64,000 nucleotides of DNA from Chitinophaga agri (GTDB taxonomy: Bacteria > Bacteroidota > Bacteroidia > Chitinophagales > Chitinophagaceae): positions 7,458,001 to 7,522,000 of the forward strand of contig NZ_CP048113.1 in NCBI RefSeq assembly GCF_010093065.1, given 5' to 3'. Positions within the stretch are counted from its first letter, which is position 1. Each line of letters begins with the position of its first letter. Below the pieces are notes generated by a model. That model did no database searches and was not told where the DNA came from. It worked only from the letters and a program-made list of their open reading frames with translations. Positions 8,270 through 18,246 of the stretch are shown here, one piece after another. The position numbers were made by a program, and so were the translations under genes.

Positions 8270-9436
8270 ATGCATGTTATGTATACCCCAAATATGGCAG
8301 ATATCCAACGGATAGCCCTGATTAATGACCCTGTACTGCGCAATGTACTCATTACACAATCTTATTACGAGCTCTCGCAGATTATCATGTCCCGTACAGG
8401 GGCGGTAGCGAATTGGTGCACCTTCGCCACATGGGCGTCCAAGCAGGCCGGGCAGAGTATCCGGAAAGAAGACCTGCAGCGTACACTTGAAGCTCGGGTT
8501 GATATTGGACTGCTGAAAGAATTTCAGGCACTTATTGCCATTGCGGCGGAAATGGGTATTGGCGCCGGGTTGAGCGCCAGGCTTCATATGCTGGTAAAGA
8601 ATAGTCTGCTTGGACGCATCGTTGATCGGACAGCCGAGGCAGTGGCCAGGGGAAATAAAAAGGTATTTGAAGAGATAGGCTTTCAGTTCGCCAGGTTTAT
8701 TACTAGTTGCTTCGACCATGCGGAACCCGATTTACCAGGTTGTGAATCGTTTTGCAGGGAAATGCGTGATGGTGATCCGCCTGACGGGCAGCAATATTTA
8801 AAAAGCGCTTTCACAAATTACTATATGGCTTTTTTCGAGCATGACGAACAATTACGCCTGGAAAAATTACTGCTGGCAAACCTGCTGATCGGATTTCATG
8901 AGCAAACAAGGTTACAACCGGAAATCCTGGATTCTCTTAATGCTGCGTTTACAGGAAAAGATGCTTTTCGCAAAGAGGTGATTGATTTCTTATTTCCTCC
9001 CGGAAGTTGGCGTACGCAGGTACGTTTGCTCTATCTGAAAGCTACCGGAAAGGCTTCCCGCCTGGAGGCCGCAATTGACAGACTGACAACGGAGCTGCAG
9101 CACATAGTACGGAAGCAGATTACCGCCTGCCTGATGACGCTTAGTCTGCCGCATGAGAGACTATTGTTATCCAAAGACCTGCAGCGTACCTACCCCAGGG
9201 AGCTAAGCAAGCTTTCCTGTAAGGACCTGGTTGAATTGATGACAAGAATTGATACGACCCCTGATAGCTTGAAAGAAAGCGGTACTGAAGACTGGGGCGA
9301 TCTCACTGATCGTATGCATTTTATTACGGAGCTTTTCCGTTGTTATCAGTTTGATGAACAGCTGCATCTGTCTGCGTTTGAATCGGTGCAGGTAGCGGCA
9401 ATGAAGAGGGGAGAGGTGCCAACGGGACGGTTATAG
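8270..9436 (+). CDS. Alpha-helical protein of unknown function, 388 aa
   Basis: The protein is soluble, with no signal peptide. A conserved-looking N-terminal block reads MSRTGAVANWCTFATWASKQ followed by AGQSIRKEDL; the rest is helical with amphipathic stretches such as LKSAFTNYYMAFFEHDEQLR and LEKLLLANLLIGFHEQTRLQ. Similar NWxTFATWASKQAG blocks occur, as far as I recall, in uncharacterised actinobacterial and Bacteroidota proteins, but I cannot name a family. Two starts are possible, 8270 and 8294 (MADIQRI). It is divergent from the 129-aa gene with 60 bp between, and ends before a terminator at 9500. Confidence 0.75.
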   Translation: MHVMYTPNMADIQRIALINDPVLRNVLITQSYYELSQIIMSRTGAVANWCTFATWASKQAGQSIRKEDLQRTLEARVDIGLLKEFQALIAIAAEMGIGAGLSARLHMLVKNSLLGRIVDRTAEAVARGNKKVFEEIGFQFARFITSCFDHAEPDLPGCESFCREMRDGDPPDGQQYLKSAFTNYYMAFFEHDEQLRLEKLLLANLLIGFHEQTRLQPEILDSLNAAFTGKDAFRKEVIDFLFPPGSWRTQVRLLYLKATGKASRLEAAIDRLTTELQHIVRKQITACLMTLSLPHERLLLSKDLQRTYPRELSKLSCKDLVELMTRIDTTPDSLKESGTEDWGDLTDRMHFITELFRCYQFDEQLHLSAFESVQVAAMKRGEVPTGRL

Positions 9437-9499
9437 CAATATGCTATCAGGTATAAAGGAGGCGTAATAGCCGGCTTGGACGTCTGATGTCATCAATAA

Positions 9500-9536
9500 A
9501 AAGCCCGGCTTCTTAAGCAAAAGAAAACCGGGCTTT
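9500..9536. terminator. Bidirectional terminator between convergent genes
   Basis: AAAGCCCGG (9500-9508) pairs with CCGGGCTTT (9528-9536), with flanking A-rich and T-containing ends. It separates the 388-aa gene from the bestrophin gene. Confidence 0.8.
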
Positions 9537-9605
9537 GATGAATAGTCTTTTAGTGCATTGCTGTTCCAGACAGCAGTACCGTATTTATTCCATAGATTTG
9601 TAAGC

Positions 9606-10490
9606 CTACATAATATAATAGCTGTCTTCATTTTTTACGAAAACAGGAGCTGGTTCGCCAATGATCTCAAGTAAATTGGTTTCGATTGTCTGACAGATGG
9701 TGGTCATAGGTGTGTCCGTTGGCTTATTCTCAAAAGGGTCCTGCATGATAATTGCCGTTTGTTCAATAGCGATAAACAGCATTGGCACCAGAAATACGAT
9801 CACTATTTCCATCCATTTTAACCTATCCTCTAGCCCAAAGGGCAGTATGGTCATCAATACATAGATCAGAAAATGGATCAGTAAGCTATACGATTTCGGG
9901 AATACCGTTTTCTTTATTCTTTCGCATTTACCCATCGAGTCACATAATCTGGCTAACGTAGCGTCTATCTGAACCTGTCTGTTGGGATCAAGATTGAATT
10001 GCGCAGTAGCATCGGCCAGTACCTCCGCATGTTTGTTCATGAGGAAATTCGGCCAGTTTGTGCTCTCTGTCATGTACATTGACAGATGTGCCTTGACTTT
10101 TTCCGAAGAAGGCGTGCCTCTTAAAGACTCTGACAGTACATAGCACCATATAATCTGGCGGTGAGCAAATGTTGCAACAATCGCTGATGCTTCCTGCTGA
10201 GGCATGAAGAGTCTGACTTGTCTGATTAGTGTGCGGCTGTCGTTGACAATAGCCCCCCAGATAACCCTCGCCTCCCACCAGCGTTCATAAGACTGAGATG
10301 TTCTAAATGCGAGCAGTAATGACAACATCGTTCCTATCAGCGCTGATATGGCAAGTGGAATGGAGAAATTTTTCAACATCCCATAATGATCTAAAGATCC
10401 GGCGACGATGGCATATGCCGCGATAGCTGCAAGATCCCATTTTATGAGATTGATAAAATATGTTATTGAGATGCTTTTATTGAGCAACAT
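9606..10490 (-). CDS. Bestrophin-family anion channel
   Basis: The protein has 294 residues, four membrane regions and the hallmarks of bacterial bestrophins: FRTSQSYERWWEARVIWGAI near residues 62-81, a long helical middle, and the C-terminal MQDPFENKPTDTP motif. Bestrophins form pentameric channels for chloride or other anions in the inner membrane. It follows the metal P-type ATPase on the same strand, 220 bp downstream, with a gene fragment between. Co-transcription with the metal operon is possible but not shown. Confidence 0.9.
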   Translation of the reverse strand: MLLNKSISITYFINLIKWDLAAIAAYAIVAGSLDHYGMLKNFSIPLAISALIGTMLSLLLAFRTSQSYERWWEARVIWGAIVNDSRTLIRQVRLFMPQQEASAIVATFAHRQIIWCYVLSESLRGTPSSEKVKAHLSMYMTESTNWPNFLMNKHAEVLADATAQFNLDPNRQVQIDATLARLCDSMGKCERIKKTVFPKSYSLLIHFLIYVLMTILPFGLEDRLKWMEIVIVFLVPMLFIAIEQTAIIMQDPFENKPTDTPMTTICQTIETNLLEIIGEPAPVFVKNEDSYYIM

Positions 10491-10504
10491 ACCTGTAATA
10501 TGGT

Positions 10505-10675
10505 TTATTGGGGATTTATAACGCTCTCAGCTAATCGTTCAATGTTCATCTGTATTCCAGTGACCAGCTCTCTTGGCACTCTAAAATACTGATGTTTCTT
10601 AAAATAGGCAGTATTTATTTTGTCCGGGTCCGTAGCTAATGGTGCTTTCCCGGATGCCTGGTCGTGATGCAACAA
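10505..10675 (-). pseudogene. Remnant or very short gene between ATPase and bestrophin
   Basis: On the reverse strand a frame runs from just after a TAA at 10676 to a TAA at 10505. It looks protein-like: HHDQASGKAPLATDPDKINT, then AYFKKHQYFRVPRELVTGIQ and NIERLAESVINPQ. There is no ATG near the start, only TTG TTG codons. It may be the C-terminal tail of a lost gene, or a 56-residue protein that starts with TTG. No family recognised. Confidence 0.4.
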
Positions 10676-10710
10676 TTAGCATAGGTACGCTACTAACAAA
10701 CAGGAGCTGT

Positions 10711-12699
10711 TTAATCGTCCATGTTAGTGCGTTGTATACGAACCGCATTAATGATGGACAGTAACGCGACGCCTACATCCGCGATGACCGCCTCCCATAA
10801 AGTAGCAACCCCACTTGCACCCAGCACCAGCACAGCGATCTTAACGGACATCGCCAGTATGATGTTCTGCCAGACAATATTGCGGGTAATTTTGCCGCAC
10901 CTGATAGCAGTCACTATCCTGGATGGCATATCATTCTGTATAACTACATCTGCCGTTTCAATTGTCGCATCACTTCCTAAACCACCCATTGCTATACCAA
11001 CATCTGCCAACGCTACGACTGGCGCATCATTAACGCCGTCCCCGGCGAAAGCTATTTTGGCGCCGTTCGCTTTTAGTGTTGTTACTTTTTTTACCTTACC
11101 ATCTGGCAACAGGTCTCCATATGCTTCCTGGATCCCCGTCTCTTTGGCCACTTTATCTACTACACGCTGTTTATCACCCGATAGCATGACAGTTCTCAAT
11201 TTCAGCGAATGCATGGCTGCTACCGCTTCCCTTGCGTCTTCCCTGACCTCATCTGCTATAGTGATGTAACCTGTGTATTGATCATTTACAGCAGTTACAA
11301 CGATTGTATCCACCTCTTGGCGTACGTCATCAGGGAATGGTATGCCATACTTCTCCAGCAGTTTTACATTTCCTGCCAGTATTGTTTTGCCTTCTACATT
11401 GCCGCTCAATCCATGTCCCGCTATTTCTTCCATCTCATCAACTTTGGGTAGTGGTATCTGATCGCCGGCATATTCCACGATGGCGCGTGCAATAGGATGA
11501 GTGGAAGCGCTTTCCAGTGCTGCTATTAACTTCACCAACTCGGTTTCGCTCATACCTGCCGCAACTACTTTCCGGACTTTGAAGACGCCTTTCGTCAATG
11601 TCCCTGTTTTATCCATCACAATGGTATCCACCTTCGTCAGCGCGTCCAGGAAATTACCTCCTTTAAGCAGTATACCGTTCCGCGCCGCCAGACCAATTCC
11701 GCCAAAGTATCCCAGGGGAATAGATACGACAAGACCACATGGACAGCTAATGACAAGAAAAACAAGTGCGCGGTAGAACCATGTCTGAAAGACATAACTT
11801 TCTACAAAAAATACAGGCAATACAGCAACGGCAAGCGCAAGAAAGAATACTATAGGTGTATATATCTTCGCAAACCGGGATATGAATAACTGCGTCTCGG
11901 ACTTACGCGCAGTTGCATCCCGGACCATGTCCAGTATCTGGCTTAGCTTACTATCCCTGAACAAAGTGGTCACTGTTATTTCCACCACGGTGTTCAGGTT
12001 GACCATACCCGCTAATACAGGGTCTCCCTTGTACTTTGTATCCGGTTTACTTTCGCCCGTTAATGCTGCTGTATTAAAGGAGGCGCTATCAGATAATAGC
12101 AGCCCGTCCAGTGCTACCTTTTCTCCCGGTTTAACCTGTATTTTTTCATTTATAGCTATTGCTGACGGATGTATCATTTCGGCCTTACCCTCTCTTATAA
12201 CAGTTACTTCTTCCGGACGAATATCCAGCATCTTTTTGATATTGGCTTTTGCCCTGTTAACAGCTGCGTCCTGGAACCATTCACCAATACTGTAGAATAC
12301 CATTACGGCAACACCCTCAGGATATTCTTTTATGATAAAAGCACCTATTGTCGCAACGCTCATTAATACAAATTCATTAAACACATCCCCTCGTGTAGCC
12401 TTCCTCCATGCCATTCGGAGTACTTTCCACCCCGACAGCAGATAAGCCGCCAGATTGATGGTTAAGGAAACAGGCTGGGAAAAGGTGATGTTAAAGCCAT
12501 ATTCGAGTATCAGTACAACAACAAGGATAGCCAGCGCGGCTATCAGGTCAATGTGTTCCCGGATGGAGCTACTGCCGCCAGCAGCTCCGTGATCATGCCC
12601 GTCATGCCCGTCCTCATCGTGATCATGAGTACGATTATTAGCTATTATCCGATGTTCGTGGTGCGTTTCAATATTGTTTGCGGAGGTCTTATTATTCAT
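10711..12699 (-). CDS. Zn/Cd/Pb-type P1B ATPase with His-rich N-terminus
   Basis: All core motifs are present: the membrane metal site SCPCG (Cys319, Cys321), the phosphorylation loop DKTGTLTKG (Asp363), the THP motif of the nucleotide domain, and GDGVNDAPV. CPC with Gly-Leu after it and no CPH/SPC variant favours group P1B-2 (ZntA/CadA), which export Zn, Cd, Pb or Co to the periplasm. The usual N-terminal HMA domain is absent; instead residues 11-43 are packed with His and Asp (HDHDEDGHDGHDHG), a probable metal-binding tail. It is the last of three same-strand genes: RND-TolC fusion, adaptor, ATPase, with gaps of 9-20 bp. Confidence 0.95.
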   Translation of the reverse strand: MNNKTSANNIETHHEHRIIANNRTHDHDEDGHDGHDHGAAGGSSSIREHIDLIAALAILVVVLILEYGFNITFSQPVSLTINLAAYLLSGWKVLRMAWRKATRGDVFNEFVLMSVATIGAFIIKEYPEGVAVMVFYSIGEWFQDAAVNRAKANIKKMLDIRPEEVTVIREGKAEMIHPSAIAINEKIQVKPGEKVALDGLLLSDSASFNTAALTGESKPDTKYKGDPVLAGMVNLNTVVEITVTTLFRDSKLSQILDMVRDATARKSETQLFISRFAKIYTPIVFFLALAVAVLPVFFVESYVFQTWFYRALVFLVISCPCGLVVSIPLGYFGGIGLAARNGILLKGGNFLDALTKVDTIVMDKTGTLTKGVFKVRKVVAAGMSETELVKLIAALESASTHPIARAIVEYAGDQIPLPKVDEMEEIAGHGLSGNVEGKTILAGNVKLLEKYGIPFPDDVRQEVDTIVVTAVNDQYTGYITIADEVREDAREAVAAMHSLKLRTVMLSGDKQRVVDKVAKETGIQEAYGDLLPDGKVKKVTTLKANGAKIAFAGDGVNDAPVVALADVGIAMGGLGSDATIETADVVIQNDMPSRIVTAIRCGKITRNIVWQNIILAMSVKIAVLVLGASGVATLWEAVIADVGVALLSIINAVRIQRTNMDD

Positions 12700-12719
12700 A
12701 ACAATTGATTAGAGACTGA

Positions 12720-13910
12720 TTATTCCTCTTCACCTTTATTGGTGAGTTTAGCTAATACAAAAAAGGTTCCTTTGGTAACCAGTAACGCGCCCGCAGGAAT
12801 TGGTTCAACCGGTGTGATCGCAGTATATCCCATGTCCGTTATACCTTTGGCGACAGCCCATTTTTCAAAGAAATATACCGTACCGTCTCCTCCAGATTTG
12901 TCCGCCCGGGTAGATACTTTCTTTTGCAGGATAAATACGTAATCCTGACCTGCATGACTGACGATCGCCTCTGTAGGCACAGCAGGCAGGAATAATGTAC
13001 CTGTGTTAATGATCCCTGTTACATTCATACCCTCTATCAATCCGCTTTTTTCTCCTTTTACAACAGCATGTACTGGAATGGTCTTGGTATTGTTTTCAAA
13101 TGCCGTACCAATGGAAAAGATCTCCGCGTCATACCTTTGACCAGGATTATTGGTAAGTGTAAAGCTAATGCTCTGTTTGGTCTTAAGTAATGGGAGATCT
13201 TTTTCGTACACAAACAAGTCCAGATGTAGTTCGGAATTATTGACGATCTGTGCAATGGGCATTGATGCATTGACCTGCGAACCTATTTGTGCTGATACGG
13301 AACTGATGGTCCCACTGATAGGAGCGGTGATGGCAACAGTCGTATTAATCTTGCCATTAGCAACAGCATTCACCGAAACACCCATGGCTGCTAACTCCTG
13401 CTGCAAGGCATTGCGGCTGGACGTTAAGGTGGTTAGTTCCGTCTGTACACGCTGAAGATTTTTCATGGGCGCCGCGTTCCCCTGTACCAGTTCTTCCTGC
13501 CTGTGCAGCTCTGTTGCTGTCAGTTTGATCTGTGCCAGCGTCGCCTGTAGCTGTTGCTGTGTCTTCGCCAGTGACGGATTCGTCAATGTCGCTATTACCT
13601 GTCCCTGTTTGACATAATCACCAGGTAATACGTGTAATGTTTTGATGACGCCATCGATAACTGAAGTGACAATTGCCTTATTCTGGTTAGGAACGTTCAG
13701 CATACCATTCGCTTTAATCGAATTGGTCAGGTCCCTGTACTGTACGGTATCCGTTTGAATGCCTACAGCGTCTACCTGCTCCTGTGTTATTTCAGCAATT
13801 GTTGTATTCTCGTGAGCTTCGGTCTCCTTTAGGGCTTCCGGCTCCTTCCTGCTGTTGCTGCATGAAGCCAGTGCTGCACCTGTTATTAAAAAAAGAAGTA
13901 GTCTTCGCAT
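12720..13910 (-). CDS. RND efflux periplasmic adaptor (CusB/CzcB type), lipoprotein
   Basis: The start at 13910 gives MRRLLLFLITGAALASC, an ideal lipoprotein signal; a longer upstream frame would add 46 residues that look non-coding and overlap the preceding gene. Membrane-fusion features follow: a first lipoyl half (GVIKTLHVLPGDYVKQGQVI), a long helical hairpin around LQATLAQIKLTATELHRQEE, the second lipoyl half (ITAPISGTISSVSAQIG), and beta-barrel domains. It links the inner-membrane pump to the outer-membrane channel. It lies 10 bp after the CusA-TolC fusion gene and 20 bp before the ATPase, so one operon is near certain. Confidence 0.93.
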   Translation of the reverse strand: MRRLLLFLITGAALASCSNSRKEPEALKETEAHENTTIAEITQEQVDAVGIQTDTVQYRDLTNSIKANGMLNVPNQNKAIVTSVIDGVIKTLHVLPGDYVKQGQVIATLTNPSLAKTQQQLQATLAQIKLTATELHRQEELVQGNAAPMKNLQRVQTELTTLTSSRNALQQELAAMGVSVNAVANGKINTTVAITAPISGTISSVSAQIGSQVNASMPIAQIVNNSELHLDLFVYEKDLPLLKTKQSISFTLTNNPGQRYDAEIFSIGTAFENNTKTIPVHAVVKGEKSGLIEGMNVTGIINTGTLFLPAVPTEAIVSHAGQDYVFILQKKVSTRADKSGGDGTVYFFEKWAVAKGITDMGYTAITPVEPIPAGALLVTKGTFFVLAKLTNKGEEE

Positions 13911-13920
13911 TATAATATTT

Positions 13921-16900
13921 TTACCTGTTAGTATAGTAGTTGAACTGGATAACGGACTGATTGTATTGGTTGAGTACGTCCAGATAATTACGTTGAATAT
14001 CGATTGCCTGGGTAAGGAATTGGGATAACTCGGCAAAGCTGATCTCACCGGCTCTGTAGCTTAGTCCCGCCGCCTTAATAATGGCGTCCGCCTGTTGTAA
14101 TCCGGTGGACTCGTAGTAACGTAGCAATTCTCCGTTTTTGCTGACTTCTTTTAATAGCTGTCGGTACGATGTGCCAATCGCCAGTTGCTGGTATGACAAT
14201 AAAGACTGCTGGTACGCCATTTCGAGTTCGGATGCTTTCACCGAATGACGATAAGCCCCCCTGCCCAACAGGGGAATACCCACGCTGACGGAGAAACCTG
14301 AATAGGGATTGCTCATTCCGTATAGCCGTTGTGTAAAGAAACGTCCCTGAAAGTCAGGCATACGGGAGCGTTTTGTGACCCGCAGTTCAGCCGCAGAAAT
14401 AGCAATGTTCTGCGCCTGCAACGATAGTAGCGGATGCATTTCGTAGTTGTTGGCAGTATCAGCGACCGTCATTTTCTCCAGATGCTTGTTCTCTGGCATA
14501 AAAGGACTGTCGGTATTCATCAGTTTTTTCAATGTTTCCTGTTGCGCTTCTATGTCTTTCGCGATCAGCTGAAGTTGCACAGTAGTCTCTCTTGCCTTGG
14601 CAATGCCTGCAATACTATCCAGACCGGCCGATTCTCCGGTGCGGGCTCTCAGTACCGATGCTGCGGAGAGCGTGGAATATATACTATCCAGCTTTATCCA
14701 TAACCGTTCGCGACTTTGCAGGTACCAAAGTGAGTAATAAGCACTGGACAGCTCTCTTCTTAAATCAAGTACCTTCGCTTGTTTGTTATATTCAAATGAT
14801 CTGCGTTGTTCATTGAATACCTCTCTTCTGGCCTTATAGAGGCCCGGCCAGTCGAGTGTCTGCGACACACCGATCTTTAATATTCCCCTGCTGTCACTGG
14901 GTCTCAGATCTTCGTTCTCCGCAAATATGCCGGTATTAGGAATGGTGAATCCCGTTCTGCCAAGCGCCTCACTTTTTTGTAACTGCAGTTCAGCCCCTTT
15001 TACCTGCAGGTTGTGCTGCAATGCCTTCTCATATGCCTGCTGAAATGTGATGCGTGACGCAGGAGCGCCCTGCTGTGCACGAGTGGCAGTTGCAGCACCC
15101 AGGCATATTAACAGGAGCAGTGTTTTTGTCATTCCAGCTATACTCATCTTTGCTGGTTTGTTAAAGAGGAGATATAATAGTGGCAATACGATCAGTGTGA
15201 GTAGGGTCGCCGTAATGAGTCCCCCGATAACAACTGTGGCCAATGGCTTTTGTACTTCCGCTCCGGCGCCGGTGGAGATAGCCATCGGGAGAAATCCAAG
15301 TGAGGCAACTGTGGCCGTCATCAGTACGGGGCGCAGTCGCTCCATCGTACCTCGCCGTATCCTTTCAAGTGGATCAGTAACGCCCTCTTTTTCCAGGCTA
15401 TTGAATGTTGCAACTAATACGATGCCATTCAGTACCGCAACACCAAACAGCGCAATAAAGCCGACACCAGCAGAGATAGAGAATGGCATACCTCTTAGTA
15501 GAAGCGCAGCGACTCCACCTATTGCTGACAGGGGGATCGCTGTGAAAATAAGCGATGCCTGTTTAAAGGAATGGAAGGTGAAATAAAGTAGCATAAAGAT
15601 CAGCAACAGTGCCGCGGGAACAGCGATCTGTAATCTCGCGGATGCTTTTTGCAGATTTTCAAATGTTCCGCCATAGGTGAGATAATATCCTGTAGGCAGC
15701 TTATAGGTAGCCAGTTTTTCCTGGATCTCCTTCACTACTGTTGCTACATCCCGGCCGCTTACATTAAATCCGATCACCAGCCTTCGTTTTGCATCTTCTC
15801 TGCTTATTTGCGCCGGACCGTCTTTGAAGCTCACTTTTGCTACCTGACTGAGGAGTATCTGGCTGCCATTAGGCAATGGAACAAATAAATTGGCCACGTC
15901 GTCAATAGACTGTCTGTTGACTGTATCCAATCTTACCACCAGATCAAACTTACGCTCATTTTCAAATACTGATCCGGCCACTTCTCCCGCGAATGCGGCA
16001 CTGACAATTTTGTTGATATCAGCAATATTAAGATCATAGTTGGCGATCCGGCTCCTGTCATACTCAACTGTGATTTGTGGCAGACCGGTTGTTTGTTCAA
16101 TTTGAGGAGAAGTGGACCCTTTCACCGATTCGATAATTTTCGCGATCCCGGGCGCTAACGCAGCGAGTGTGTCAATATTCTCTCCAAAGAGCTTGATGGC
16201 GACGTCTTGTCTGATACCCGTCATTAGTTCGTTAAAACGCATTTGTATCGGCTGATTGGCTTCAAAGAATACACCGGGTATTGCTTCCAGTTTATGCTCA
16301 ATCATACTGGCCAGCTCATTGTAATCGTCAGTACTTGTCCACTCATCTTTATTTTTTAGTGTCACGATCAGATCCGTTGCTTCAGGTGGCATAGGGTCGG
16401 TCGGTATTTCTGCACTCCCTGTTTTTCCAATTACCTCTTTTACCTCCGGAAATGTTTTAATGAGGCGGGAAGCCTGCATAGATGTCTCTATGCTCTGCTG
16501 TAAGGATGAACCGGCCGGAAGGATACAATGGAATGCAAAATCGCCTTCCTGCAACTGGGGGATAAATTCACCTCCCATACGACTAAAGAGCAGCACGGTA
16601 ACAGCGGTTAGTACGACCGCGCCTCCTACTACCACATATTTTAATCTGATAGCCCATTCTAATGCCGGACTATATACTCGCTGGAAGAAATGCATCATCC
16701 TGTCTGCAAACGTAACCTTGTGACGCATCTGTTTAGGCAGCATCAATGCGGACATCATCGGGATGTAGGTGAGGGATAATATTAATGCACCGATGATCGC
16801 AAATCCTACTGTCTGTGCCATTGGCCTGAACATTTTTCCTTCTATACCCACAAGTGTCAGTATCGGAACGTATACCACAAGGATGATGATTTCTCCGAAT

Positions 16901-18246
16901 GCTGCACTATTACGGATCCTGGAGGCGGAAACAAACACTTCTTCGTCCATTTCCTCCTGCGTCAGTTTTCCTTTATTGTTTCGCATAGCGAGATGATGCA
17001 ATGTGGCTTCGACAATGATAACAGAGCCATCTACAATAAGCCCGAAGTCAATTGCACCCAGACTTAACAGGTTAGCGGATACGCCGAAGATGTTCATTAA
17101 TGCAAGTGCGAACAGCATGGAGAGCGGTATGGCGGAGGCCACAATTATACCCGCTCTGAAATTACCCAGGAACAATACAAGTACAAGGATAACTATCAGT
17201 GCACCTTCAATAAGGTTTCTTTCTACAGTGCTGATAGCCCGGTTCACCAGGGTGGTCCTGTCAAGGTATGGTTCAATGGTAACGTCGGCTGGCAGCGATC
17301 GTTTGATCTGTTCCAGGCGGGCTTTTACTTTCTTTACAACATCAGCACTATTGGCACCTTTAAGCATCATGATAATACCACCGACAACTTCTCCTTCACC
17401 ATTACGGGTCATGGCCCCATAACGTACAGCACTGCCAAAACGGACATCTGCTACGTCTTTAACATATACTGGTACGCTTCCGGTGTTCTTAACAGCGATC
17501 TGTCTGATATCATCCAGAGAGTTGACCAGACCAATTCCCCTGATGAAATATGCATTGGGCTTTTTATCAATGTAGGCACCACCGGTATTCTCATTGTTTT
17601 TCTGTAATGCACTGAAGATATCAGCGATGCTGACATTCATAGCTTTCAGACGATTAGGATCGACTGCAACTTCATATTGCTTCAGCAAACCTCCGAAGCT
17701 GCTTACTTCTGCCACTCCGGGTGTTCCGTATAATTGTCTGGCGACGATCCAGTCCTGCATAGTCCGCAGATCGGTGGCATTATATTTATGCTCACTTCCT
17801 TTCGCCGGATGGAGCACATATTCATAGATCTGGCCCAATCCTGTACTCACAGGCGCCAGTTCAGGCATATCTACACCTGCCGGGATGTGATCCCTTACAG
17901 CCAGTAAGCGTTCATTAATGAGCTGTCTCGCGAAATAGACGTCTACATCATCATCAAATACAGCTGTCACTACGGAAAGGCCAAAACGCGATATAGAACG
18001 TATTTCGGCCAGATCAGGGAGATTGGCAATACTTTGCTCCACCGGATAGGAAACGAACTGTTCAACTTCCTGCGTCGCAAGGGTAGGGGCATTGGTGATG
18101 ATTTGTACCTGGTTATTGGTAATATCGGGCACAGCATCAATGGGCAACTGAAGCGCACTCCATACGCCCCAGAAGATCAGTGCTACCGTGAAGAAACCAA
18201 TCACCAGTTTGTTTTTTATACTAAACTGAATGATCCTGTCTAACAT
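13921..18246 (-). CDS. CusA/CzcA heavy-metal RND pump fused to a TolC-like outer-membrane channel
   Basis: The start at 18246 (MLDRIIQFSIKNKLVIG) is the standard start of CusA proteins; the upstream extension of 36 residues is Cys/His-rich read-through. Residues 1 to about 1030 are a full RND pump with 12 membrane spans, two large periplasmic loops and the NxxxGxxFFGVAVLNG-like TM11-TM12 region. From Met1034 a new unit begins: MTKTLLLLICLGAATATRAQ looks like a complete signal peptide, followed by a TolC-type outer-membrane efflux domain to residue 1441. Such fusions are known in Bacteroidota. Either the extra hydrophobic stretch acts as a thirteenth span, or translation restarts internally. 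Confidence 0.93.
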   Translation of the reverse strand: MLDRIIQFSIKNKLVIGFFTVALIFWGVWSALQLPIDAVPDITNNQVQIITNAPTLATQEVEQFVSYPVEQSIANLPDLAEIRSISRFGLSVVTAVFDDDVDVYFARQLINERLLAVRDHIPAGVDMPELAPVSTGLGQIYEYVLHPAKGSEHKYNATDLRTMQDWIVARQLYGTPGVAEVSSFGGLLKQYEVAVDPNRLKAMNVSIADIFSALQKNNENTGGAYIDKKPNAYFIRGIGLVNSLDDIRQIAVKNTGSVPVYVKDVADVRFGSAVRYGAMTRNGEGEVVGGIIMMLKGANSADVVKKVKARLEQIKRSLPADVTIEPYLDRTTLVNRAISTVERNLIEGALIVILVLVLFLGNFRAGIIVASAIPLSMLFALALMNIFGVSANLLSLGAIDFGLIVDGSVIIVEATLHHLAMRNNKGKLTQEEMDEEVFVSASRIRNSAAFGEIIILVVYVPILTLVGIEGKMFRPMAQTVGFAIIGALILSLTYIPMMSALMLPKQMRHKVTFADRMMHFFQRVYSPALEWAIRLKYVVVGGAVVLTAVTVLLFSRMGGEFIPQLQEGDFAFHCILPAGSSLQQSIETSMQASRLIKTFPEVKEVIGKTGSAEIPTDPMPPEATDLIVTLKNKDEWTSTDDYNELASMIEHKLEAIPGVFFEANQPIQMRFNELMTGIRQDVAIKLFGENIDTLAALAPGIAKIIESVKGSTSPQIEQTTGLPQITVEYDRSRIANYDLNIADINKIVSAAFAGEVAGSVFENERKFDLVVRLDTVNRQSIDDVANLFVPLPNGSQILLSQVAKVSFKDGPAQISREDAKRRLVIGFNVSGRDVATVVKEIQEKLATYKLPTGYYLTYGGTFENLQKASARLQIAVPAALLLIFMLLYFTFHSFKQASLIFTAIPLSAIGGVAALLLRGMPFSISAGVGFIALFGVAVLNGIVLVATFNSLEKEGVTDPLERIRRGTMERLRPVLMTATVASLGFLPMAISTGAGAEVQKPLATVVIGGLITATLLTLIVLPLLYLLFNKPAKMSIAGMTKTLLLLICLGAATATRAQQGAPASRITFQQAYEKALQHNLQVKGAELQLQKSEALGRTGFTIPNTGIFAENEDLRPSDSRGILKIGVSQTLDWPGLYKARREVFNEQRRSFEYNKQAKVLDLRRELSSAYYSLWYLQSRERLWIKLDSIYSTLSAASVLRARTGESAGLDSIAGIAKARETTVQLQLIAKDIEAQQETLKKLMNTDSPFMPENKHLEKMTVADTANNYEMHPLLSLQAQNIAISAAELRVTKRSRMPDFQGRFFTQRLYGMSNPYSGFSVSVGIPLLGRGAYRHSVKASELEMAYQQSLLSYQQLAIGTSYRQLLKEVSKNGELLRYYESTGLQQADAIIKAAGLSYRAGEISFAELSQFLTQAIDIQRNYLDVLNQYNQSVIQFNYYTNR

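Noticed and set aside
13911..14048. 46-residue extension of the RND adaptor
   Set aside because: It overlaps the preceding gene and would bury the lipoprotein signal that starts at 13910.
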